Shown here: one piece after another, positions 49,059 to 56,047 of the stretch
How positions within the stretch are numbered: position 1 is the first letter of the stretch
Layout: each line of letters begins with the position of its first letter
DNA from: Anaerofilum sp. An201
GTDB taxonomy: Bacteria > Bacillota > Clostridia > Oscillospirales > Ruminococcaceae
Direction: 5' to 3'
Length of the DNA: 64,000 nt
Assembly: GCF_002160015.1 (NCBI RefSeq)
Contig: NZ_NFJT01000006.1
Location: 62,001 to 126,000 of the forward strand
The notes under the pieces: model-generated
Databases searched by the model: none
Seen by the model: the letters and a program-made list of their open reading frames with translations, nothing else
Told to the model about the DNA's origin: nothing
Translations under genes and position numbers: made by a program

Positions 49059-49958
49059 ATGCCGCACACCTTTGACGTCCGGCTGGCCGGGCTGCACTGG
49101 CAGTTTTCCAAAAGCCCTGCCGGCCTGTGGCAGATCTGGCCCTGGAAGCTGGACCCCTTCCGGATGCACGGCGCCGCGGAAAAGCCCTGCGTGTGCGTAG
49201 ACCTGTGTCCCTGCGGCACTCCCGCGGATATGCCGGAGACTTTCCCGCCCCTCTTGCGGAAAGCCTCCGGCTTTTTCACCAACACGGTGCACCGCCTGCC
49301 GGACGGGGATGTGCTGTGGCAGATGAGCCGCACCTCCACCGAACAGCCGGTCCTCCGCATGCGCACCGACGCCGGGTGGCGCCGCGTTTCCCTTCTGCTG
49401 GACGAGACCGCCAGCGCCGGAGCCGCCGCCTTTGAATATCTGTCTCAGATCACACCGGGGCTGTTTTTGCAGCGCGGCCGGATCACCTTTCACGCCGCTC
49501 TGGTGGAATACCGGGGCAGCGCATTCGCCGTCTGCGCCGATTCCGGCACCGGCAAGACCACCCATGCCCGGCTGTGGCGCGACTGCGCGGACGCCCTCAT
49601 CCTGAACGGCGACCGGGCGGTGTGCGCCCCGACCGAAACCGGCTGGACCGCCTTCGGCACCCCCTGGTCCGGCACCAGCGGCGAACAGCTGGCCCGCTGC
49701 GCACCGCTGCGGGCCTTTGTCGTGCTGGAGCGCGCCGGCGAAAACACCGCATGCCGCCTGGAGCCGTCGGAGGCGTTCGCGGCGCTGCTGCCGCATCTCC
49801 TGTACCCCTCGTGGGAGCGTGCGCTGGCCGAACGCGCGCTGGCCTTGATCGACGATCTGCTGCGCCGCCTGCCGGTCTACCGGCTGCGCTGCCGCCCCGA
49901 CGAACAGGTCGTGGCGGTCCTGCGCCGGGTGCTGTGGGAGGACGAAGATGCAGACTGA
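49059..49958 (+). CDS. HprK-like kinase (cassette 2)
   Basis: 299 residues. P-loop region FHAALVEYRGSAFAVCADSG followed by TGKTT (Walker A about 160-168), then LILNGDRAVCAPTETGW, the same H-x5-Y-x-G-x(n)-SGTGK[ST]T layout as the cassette 1 kinase. The N-terminal 140 residues are divergent and include several Cys and Trp. Expected to phosphorylate a Ser of a protein or peptide; the adjacent candidate substrate ends in Ser. It starts 4 bp after the substrate gene and overlaps the S26 gene by 11 bp. Confidence 0.78.
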   Translation: MPHTFDVRLAGLHWQFSKSPAGLWQIWPWKLDPFRMHGAAEKPCVCVDLCPCGTPADMPETFPPLLRKASGFFTNTVHRLPDGDVLWQMSRTSTEQPVLRMRTDAGWRRVSLLLDETASAGAAAFEYLSQITPGLFLQRGRITFHAALVEYRGSAFAVCADSGTGKTTHARLWRDCADALILNGDRAVCAPTETGWTAFGTPWSGTSGEQLARCAPLRAFVVLERAGENTACRLEPSEAFAALLPHLLYPSWERALAERALALIDDLLRRLPVYRLRCRPDEQVVAVLRRVLWEDEDAD

Positions 49959-50421
49959 AAAGCGCTGGATCACCGCACAGCTGCTGTTCTCTGCCATCTC
50001 CGAGGAGCTGGCTTCCCACCGGCGTGCAAGTTTCACCGTCACCGGTATGAGCATGTGGCCTTTTTTGTGCCACGGGCGCGACCAGGTGATCCTGGAGGAG
50101 TACATCCCGGGCACGCTGCGCAAAGGGGATGTGGTCCTGCTGCAAACGCCGCTGGGGAACTATCTGCTGCACCGCGTCACCCGCGTGCTGCCGGATGGCT
50201 TTGAAACCACCGGCGACGGCAACTGCTTCCGGGACGGCCGCTTCCCGTTTTGCTGCATTCGGGCACGGGCATCCGCGTTTGTCCGCAAGGGCAAGACCAT
50301 CGACTGCCGTTCCGCCGCATGGCGGACGCTGTTCGCCGTCTGGATGGCGCTGTTTCCGGTGCGCCGCCCTCTGTTTCTCCTGTGGGGGCACCTGCGCCCC
50401 TATATCCGGCATATCCGATGA
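49948..50421 (+). CDS. S24/S26 signal-peptidase-like protein (cassette 2)
   Basis: 157 residues. VTGMSMWPFL (Ser35-Met36) and NYLLHRVTRV (His75) correspond to the Ser and His boxes of ER/SipW-type signal peptidases, then TTGDGN. The C-terminal 45 residues are hydrophobic/basic (FAVWMALFPVRRPLFLLWG) and may associate with the membrane. Last gene of cassette 2, which lacks an ABC exporter. Confidence 0.75.
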   Translation: MQTEKRWITAQLLFSAISEELASHRRASFTVTGMSMWPFLCHGRDQVILEEYIPGTLRKGDVVLLQTPLGNYLLHRVTRVLPDGFETTGDGNCFRDGRFPFCCIRARASAFVRKGKTIDCRSAAWRTLFAVWMALFPVRRPLFLLWGHLRPYIRHIR

Positions 50422-50438
50422 CAGCCAAACGCAAAACA

Positions 50439-50464
50439 GGGCCGCCCCCATCCGGGGGCGGCCC
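50439..50464 (+). terminator. Hairpin after cassette 2
   Basis: GGGCCGCCCCC / GGGGGCGGCCC with a 4-base loop; no T-run, so weak as a terminator. A second hairpin with T7 follows the repeat at 50643-50668. Confidence 0.5.
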
Positions 50465-50506
50465 TTGCCGTATCGAAAAAGCGTCAGCTTGTGCGGAACG
50501 GAAGAT

Positions 50507-50622
50507 TTCCCCTCATCAGTCCCCCTACGGGGGACAGCTTTCCCCCAGGGGGAAGCCAACGGTATCTAAAGCCTTCCCCAGCAGGGGAAGGTACCGCCGA
50601 AAGGCGGCGGATGAGGTCGAAG
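50507..50622. repeat. Dispersed hairpin repeat, copy 5 (module A reverse, module B forward)
   Basis: A reverse at 50507-50556 with variable stem GTCCCCC-TAC-GGGGGAC. B forward at 50571-50622 with variable stem ACCGCC-GAAA-GGCGGC, then GGATGAGGTCGAAG. Confidence 0.85.
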
Positions 50623-50642
50623 CCTTCCCGCTGCACAGAACC

Positions 50643-50668
50643 CCGTCGGCAGGACCGGCGGTTTTTTT
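50643..50668 (+). terminator. Terminator between cassette 2 and the GH43 gene
   Basis: CCGTCGG / CCGGCGG stem (one GU) followed by T7 on the plus strand, 19 bp from the GH43 stop codon. Confidence 0.65.
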
Positions 50669-50686
50669 GTGCGGCGAAGCGCGGGC

Positions 50687-53452
50687 TCAGCGGCGGCTGC
50701 GGCGGCGCACGGCGAGCGCTCCGGCCGCACCGGCGGCGGTGAGAGCGGCACACAGCGCAAGCGGGGCGCTGTCGCCGGTGGCGGGCAGGACGGGCTCCGG
50801 CGCGGCGGTGGGCTGCGCGGTGACATCGGGACTGGGTTCCGGCGCCGGGGTGGCGGTGGGCCGGGCAGTCGGTTCCGGGGTGGGCTGCGCAGTGGGCGCG
50901 GCCGTGGGCTGCACGGTCGGCTCTGCGGTGGGCTGGGCCGTGGGAGCGGGCGTCGGGGTGGCGGCGGGCGCTTTCACCAGCGCGCCCACCGCGGCGGACA
51001 GCGCTTCCCGGGCGGCAGACACCTGCGCGGCGGTGGCATCGGCGTCGTTCAGCACCGCACGGGCGGCGGTGCGGGCGGCCTCCAGCTGCTGCCAGCTGTC
51101 GGCGGTGTAGTCGGCCTGCACCAGCGCGTCGGCGGCTTCCAGCTCGGCGGCGAGGGCGGAGGTGTCCACCGTCTGGCCGCCCCACTGCTGCATCACCAGA
51201 CTGTACTCCTCGGCGGTGATCCGCATCGGGGTGCCGTGACGGGCACGGCTGGGCATTTTGTAGCTCACCGAAGGCCTGGCGAACACGCCGCCGGACAGGT
51301 CGTCGGTGACCAGCGGGTAGTATCCGCCGCCGCCGTAGTTATCCACCAGCAGGCAGTATTCGCCGGCACTGCGGTCGTCCTGGTTCAGCCGGAAGATGGC
51401 GGGGCCTTCCACCCACTGGTTGGCGTTCAGCGAATCGGAGGGGATATGGGTCCACTCGCCCAGCAGGCTGTCGGCCGTTTCGATAAAGACGGTCTTGGTC
51501 TTGGCGCCCAGCTCGTTGGTGCTGGAGCCCTCGTTCTTGGTGTAGCGGTAGTAGACGCCGTCCTCCTCGATGATGGTGGTGTCGATGCTGGACTGGTCGT
51601 ATTCGATCCAGAGTTTTGGCTCGGTGAAGGTGTAGAAATCGCGCGTCTTTGCGTAGTAGATGCGGTGCACCCGGTCGATCTGGGGGGTGCGGGAGGCCCA
51701 GTAGACGATGTACTCGCCGGTGAGCGGGTCGTAGGTGGCCTCAGGCGCCCAGGTGCAGCCGGCGCCGATCTCGGCGCTGACGGTGACCATGCGCTGGTCG
51801 GACCAGTTCACCAGGTCGTCCGATTCCCAGATCATCAGCGCCTGGCTGCCGTTGCTCTGCGCGCCGGACCAGTCGCCGTTGCCGTAGATCTTGAGGTCGG
51901 TGGCGATCATATAGAAGCGGTCGCCCTCCGCCGAGCGCAGAATGAAGGGGTCGCGCACGCCCTGTTCGCCCAGGGTGGAGGTGAGGACGGGTTTGTTGTC
52001 GTTCAGGTCGGTCCAGTTCATGCCGTCCTGGCTGGCGGCAAAGTAGAGCTGTTCGCCGTCCGCGTAGCCCTCGCCCGCGAAGTAGGCGAAGAAATAGTCG
52101 GTGAAGTCCTCGTCGGAAAGCGCCTCGGGGGCGGCCTTCACCCGCAGCCGGATCTCCTTTTGCACGCTCTGGCCGGCCAGCGACAGGGTGGCGGTGAGGG
52201 TGACGGCGGTGTCGGCTTCGGGACGGGTGACCACGCCGGCGGGGGCGTCGTCATAGCCCTCCACCGCGGCGGGGATGGGGTCCACGTTGACGATGTCGGG
52301 GCGGTCGGTCTGCCATTCCACCGACACGATGCCCACCGTCTCGGGCAGGGTGATGTTGCCGCGCACGTCGTCGGCGCCGGGAATGGCGAGCTGTTCGGCG
52401 GCAGCTTCCAGCTCGGCCTGCACGTCCACGCCCTTCACGGTGACGGCGAGGGTGCGGCTGTACTGCACACCGTTCAGGGTGAACTGCACCGGCAGGCTGG
52501 CAGAGGCGTCGGTCTCCATCGGGCGGGTGACGGTGCCGTCATCCCCCAGCACCTCCGGGTTGGAGGAGGCGCCCCAGGCAAGGGAGACGCCGTACAGGCT
52601 GGCGGGCAGCGACAGGTCGCCGGTGACGGCGTCGGCCGAGCGGTTGTCGCCCAGCGCGGCGGCGGTGAGGTCGGCCATGAACAGGTCGGCCAGCTGCTGG
52701 GCGGTGGGGGCCTGCTGCCGCACCTCTTCCTCGGACAGCGCGCGGTCCCAGATCTTCAGGTCGGCCAGGTTGGCGGTGAGCAGGGGGTCGGCGGTGTAGA
52801 GCGAGCGGCCGATATAGCCGGTGATGCCGGTGTCGGGCAGGATCTCGGACAGCGGCACGCCGTGCTGGAGGGTGGAGATCAGCTCGCCGTCCATATACAG
52901 CCGCAGCTGACCGTTTTCGCCCACCAGGGTGACGGCGGCGTAGCCCTGCACCTTGGACAGGCCGGTGGAGGCGGCCGGCATGCGCTGTTCCTTCCAGGCG
53001 CTGCCGGTGCCCGCCTTGATGGCGGCCAGGAAATTGCCGCCCTTCTCGCTGGCAGACGGGTTGACAAAGATGTAGTTGCCCACATTTTTCTCGTTCCAGC
53101 TGCCGAAGCCGTCGCCGATGGTGAACAGCCAGTGGGCGGCGTTGGTGGTGGTGGCAGCCACCGCCTGCACGGTGAAGCTCTCGCCGGTGAGCAGGCCGCC
53201 GGGCAGGGTGGCATAGCTGTCCGCCTGCATATGCCAGCTGCCGCCCGAGAAGCTGCCGTCGGTGGTGCCGGTGAGGGCGGCGTCGTGGCCATTGCCGGAC
53301 ACGTCGGTCAGCACCGCGCCGGTGTGGCTCATGTCGTAGTGAGCGACGGGGCCGTCGTCCCGGGCGGGAGCGGCGGCGGCGGGCAGAGTCATGGCGGCGG
53401 CCATGCAGACGGCCAGCGCGCCGGACACGGCCCGGCGAATGAGTTTGCGCAT
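50687..53452 (-). CDS. Sortase-anchored GH43-type glycosidase with LamG, Ig-like and FIVAR modules
   Basis: 921 residues from the ATG at 53452 (GAGGAGGAG upstream). In order: signal peptide (1-27), LamG/concanavalin-like domain (about 30-230), two atrophied bacterial Ig domains (about 240-440), GH43-like five-bladed propeller (about 445-765), FIVAR helical module (about 770-830), P/T/A/E-rich stalk, LPATGD sorting signal, membrane helix and RRRSRR tail. GH43 catalytic candidates are the Asp in GVRDPFILRS and the Glu in WVEGPAIFRLN. GH43 enzymes act on arabinan, xylan and related plant side chains. Exact activity not predictable. Cell-wall anchored on the outside. Confidence 0.88.
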   Translation of the reverse strand: MRKLIRRAVSGALAVCMAAAMTLPAAAAPARDDGPVAHYDMSHTGAVLTDVSGNGHDAALTGTTDGSFSGGSWHMQADSYATLPGGLLTGESFTVQAVAATTTNAAHWLFTIGDGFGSWNEKNVGNYIFVNPSASEKGGNFLAAIKAGTGSAWKEQRMPAASTGLSKVQGYAAVTLVGENGQLRLYMDGELISTLQHGVPLSEILPDTGITGYIGRSLYTADPLLTANLADLKIWDRALSEEEVRQQAPTAQQLADLFMADLTAAALGDNRSADAVTGDLSLPASLYGVSLAWGASSNPEVLGDDGTVTRPMETDASASLPVQFTLNGVQYSRTLAVTVKGVDVQAELEAAAEQLAIPGADDVRGNITLPETVGIVSVEWQTDRPDIVNVDPIPAAVEGYDDAPAGVVTRPEADTAVTLTATLSLAGQSVQKEIRLRVKAAPEALSDEDFTDYFFAYFAGEGYADGEQLYFAASQDGMNWTDLNDNKPVLTSTLGEQGVRDPFILRSAEGDRFYMIATDLKIYGNGDWSGAQSNGSQALMIWESDDLVNWSDQRMVTVSAEIGAGCTWAPEATYDPLTGEYIVYWASRTPQIDRVHRIYYAKTRDFYTFTEPKLWIEYDQSSIDTTIIEEDGVYYRYTKNEGSSTNELGAKTKTVFIETADSLLGEWTHIPSDSLNANQWVEGPAIFRLNQDDRSAGEYCLLVDNYGGGGYYPLVTDDLSGGVFARPSVSYKMPSRARHGTPMRITAEEYSLVMQQWGGQTVDTSALAAELEAADALVQADYTADSWQQLEAARTAARAVLNDADATAAQVSAAREALSAAVGALVKAPAATPTPAPTAQPTAEPTVQPTAAPTAQPTPEPTARPTATPAPEPSPDVTAQPTAAPEPVLPATGDSAPLALCAALTAAGAAGALAVRRRSRR

Positions 53453-53503
53453 GATATCTCCTCCTCTTTGGTGTGCCGGCAAGACCCGGCAGTACTGTGG
53501 ACT

Positions 53504-53533
53504 ATCCTATCACAATCCGGTCGTTGTGCACAA
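53504..53533 (-). promoter_or_regulatory. Possible GH43 promoter
   Basis: Minus strand TTGTGC (53528-53533), 18 bp ending in TGA, -10 TAGGAT (53504-53509), about 50 nt before the start. Confidence 0.45.
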
Positions 53534-53666
53534 TGCATCCGGACAAAGTGGAAGAAATAGTGGAGGATATAGAGAAAAAGGGCATGAAACAGCCGTCCGG
53601 CGGCGCGGGAGAGGGGGAGGGCTGGCCCACTTACACCGAACGCGGGCGCGAGGGAAAGGGGCAAGC

Positions 53667-53781
53667 CTCGACCTCATCCGCCCCCTTCGGGGGCACCTTC
53701 CGCCGCCAGGGGAAGGCTTGCCGTACCGTCGGCTTCTCCCCTGGGGGGAAGCTGCCGCCGGATGGCGGCTGATGAGGGGAG
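53667..53781. repeat. Dispersed hairpin repeat, copy 6 (module B reverse, module A forward)
   Basis: B reverse at 53667-53717 (CGACCTCATCCG, variable stem CCCCCTTCGGGGG). A forward at 53730-53781 (variable stem GCCGCC-GGAT-GGCGGC, then TGATGAGGGGAG). The rest of the 470-bp gap 53453-53922 shows no gene. Confidence 0.85.
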
Positions 53782-53922
53782 GGCTTCCCCCTTTGCGCCG
53801 AGGGTGGCGCGGAGGAAAGGGGGGAGATTTGACCGCATCCGCCCCCATTGCGCAAACCTGCCGATGCAGTGCCCTTGCACAGCTCCGCCGGTGTGCGTCC
53901 GGCGGCATCCCCGCGCAAAGGG

Positions 53923-55188
53923 TCAGTCCGCCGGCAGCACCGCCCAGAAGGTGACGCCGCCGCCCGGGGTGTCCTCCACCACCAGGCGGCCCCCCATCAC
54001 CCCGCACAGCTCCGCCGCCACCGACAGGCCCAGCCCGAAGTGGCTCTTGCCGGTGCGGCTCTGGTCGCCGCGGTAAAACCGGCGCAGCACCGCTTTCTTT
54101 TCGTCATCCGACAGCCCCGTCCCGTGGTCGCGCAGGCCCAGCCACACCTGCCGCCGCTCGGCTTTTGCGCACAGCTCCAGCGGGCTTTCGGGCGGGGTGT
54201 ATTCCAATGCGTTCGACCAGAACACCGCCAGCACCTGCTCGGTGCGCTGGCGGTCGGCCCGGATGCAGGGCAGCTCGTCCGGCAGCTCCAGCCGCAGCGT
54301 CCGCCGCTGTCCCGCCGCCACCGGCTGCCAGCTCTCCCACAGGCAGATCAGCAGCGTGTCGGTCTCCACCCGGTCGGCGCGGACGGCCCAGCGGTCGGTG
54401 TCCGCCCCCGCCAGCACCAGCATGTCCCCCACCAGCCGCCCCAGCCGCCGGGTCTCCCGCCGGGCCGTCGCCAGCAGCCGGGCGTCGGCCGCGGTGCGGC
54501 CCTGCACGCCGTCCAGGCTGGCCTGCAACACCGTCAGGGGGCTGCGCAGTTCGTGGCTTGCCGCGGCCACGAATTCGGTCTGGCGCGCCATCGCCTCGGC
54601 GGTGGGGCGCAGCGCCCACCCCGCCAGCAGCCAGTTCACCGCCGCCAGCGCCGCCAGCCCCGCCGCGAACAGCCCGCCGTACAGCAGATACAGCTGCCCC
54701 AGCGCCCGGTTCTGGCCGTCCAGCGTCTGCACCGCCAGCAGCGTGTACCAGCCGCGGCCCGCCTCGATGTACTGTCCCGCCGCCCGGATGCCCTCCCCGC
54801 ACACGTTCGTGCGCGCCGGCGCGGGGCGCAGCGAGGGCAGCACCGACAGGTCCGTCCCCTTCTGCGCCAGCGCCTCCCGCCCCCGCCGCAGCAGGCCGGT
54901 GCGCGCTTCCGTCTGCCGCTGGGAGGAATAGAGGGAGGGCAGGCCGTTGTCGGTGATCTCCACCACCAGCCCCTCCTCCTCCAGCTGGGCCAGCCAGGCG
55001 GTGTGGATGGCCTGCCCGCTCTGCAAGCGGGCGGCGATCTCGTCCACCTGCGCGTCGAATCCCGCCTGGAAGGAGGCCACCGTCTGCCCCCGCGCCGCCG
55101 CCAACGCCGCCGCCAGCAGGCCCGCCGCCACCGCGCCGGTGACCAGCGTGAACACCACCGTCAGCCGCCGCCGCAGACCGCTCAGCAT
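53923..55188 (-). CDS. Sensor histidine kinase
   Basis: 421 residues from the ATG at 55188 (GGAGGTGGG upstream). Two membrane helices (about 10-32 and 168-192) enclose an outer sensor region of about 135 residues. There is no clear HAMP domain. Cytoplasmic part: H-box AASHELRSPLTVLQ, N-box FWSNALEYTPPES, G1 DHGTGLSDDEK, F-box RRFYRGDQSR, G2 HFGLGLSVAAEL. It overlaps the response-regulator gene by 7 bp. Signal unknown; the divergent lipoprotein gene may be its target. Confidence 0.92.
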   Translation of the reverse strand: MLSGLRRRLTVVFTLVTGAVAAGLLAAALAAARGQTVASFQAGFDAQVDEIAARLQSGQAIHTAWLAQLEEEGLVVEITDNGLPSLYSSQRQTEARTGLLRRGREALAQKGTDLSVLPSLRPAPARTNVCGEGIRAAGQYIEAGRGWYTLLAVQTLDGQNRALGQLYLLYGGLFAAGLAALAAVNWLLAGWALRPTAEAMARQTEFVAAASHELRSPLTVLQASLDGVQGRTAADARLLATARRETRRLGRLVGDMLVLAGADTDRWAVRADRVETDTLLICLWESWQPVAAGQRRTLRLELPDELPCIRADRQRTEQVLAVFWSNALEYTPPESPLELCAKAERRQVWLGLRDHGTGLSDDEKKAVLRRFYRGDQSRTGKSHFGLGLSVAAELCGVMGGRLVVEDTPGGGVTFWAVLPAD

Positions 55189-55859
55189 CGGCCCACCTCC
55201 AGCCGGTAGCCCACGCCGCGCACCGTCACCACTTGTGCGCGGCTGCCCACTGCGCGCAGACGGCGGCGGATAAAGTGGATGTAGCTGTCGAGGTTGCCGC
55301 TCTCCACCTCCGAGTCGGGGCCCCACACCCGCCCGAACAGCACCGTGCGGTGCAGCGTCCGGCCGGGCGCGCGCATCAGGGCCTCCAGCAGCTGGGCCTC
55401 CCGGCGGGAGAGGGTCACCTGCCCGGCCGGGCCCGACAGGAGCAGTCCCCTCGCGTCCAGCACGAGGTCGCCGGCGTGCAGCTGCACCGGCTCTCCCCCG
55501 CCCGGACGGCGGCAGAGCGCCCGCAGCCGCGCCAGCAGCTCCCGCACGTCGAAGGGCTTGCCCAGATAGTCGTCGGCGCCCGCGTCCAGCCCGGCCACCC
55601 GGTCCTGCACACGGTCCAGCGCGGTCAGCAGCAGCACCGGCGTGGCGATCCCCTGTGCCCGCGCCCGCGCCAGCAGCGTCACCCCGTCCAGGCCCGGCAG
55701 CATCCGGTCCAGCACCGCCGCGTCGTACACCGGCTGGCACAGGTAGTACAGGCCCTCCTCGCCGTCGTGGCAGCAGTCCACCGCGAAACCCGCCTGTTCC
55801 AGCCGGGGCCGCAGCACCTCACACAGGTCGCGGTCGTCCTCGATCAACAAAATGCGCAT
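55182..55859 (-). CDS. OmpR/PhoB-type response regulator
   Basis: 225 residues from the ATG at 55859 (AAAAAAGGAGAAGG upstream). Receiver domain: LLIEDDRDLCEVL acidic pair, phospho-acceptor Asp in AAVLDRMLPGLDG near residue 51, Thr in LLLTALDR and Lys in DDYLGKPFD. C-terminal winged helix (about 130-222) with TLSRREAQLLEALM, SYIHFIRRRLRA and TVRGVGYRLE. First gene of the two-component pair, divergent from the solute-binding lipoprotein with a 188-bp shared upstream region. Confidence 0.95.
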   Translation of the reverse strand: MRILLIEDDRDLCEVLRPRLEQAGFAVDCCHDGEEGLYYLCQPVYDAAVLDRMLPGLDGVTLLARARAQGIATPVLLLTALDRVQDRVAGLDAGADDYLGKPFDVRELLARLRALCRRPGGGEPVQLHAGDLVLDARGLLLSGPAGQVTLSRREAQLLEALMRAPGRTLHRTVLFGRVWGPDSEVESGNLDSYIHFIRRRLRAVGSRAQVVTVRGVGYRLEVGRC

Positions 55860-56047
55860 TGCGTTCCTTCTCCTTTTTTGCGGCATCTGGTATCCTTATC
55901 ATACCCCATCCCCCGCGCGCGGAGCAAGGGGCGCTGTGTGCAGTATACCGCAAAGTGTCTGGAAAAATCCTGCAACCGTTTCCAGGATATTTTGAGAAAA
56001 AGGATGGTATGCTGTTGCCACAACACAGGAAAGGTGGAAAACGACCC

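Noticed and set aside
50669-53560. 963-codon frame opposite the GH43 gene
   Set aside because: Antisense shadow of a GC-rich coding region; no RBS, no domains, and the minus strand gives a coherent multidomain surface protein.
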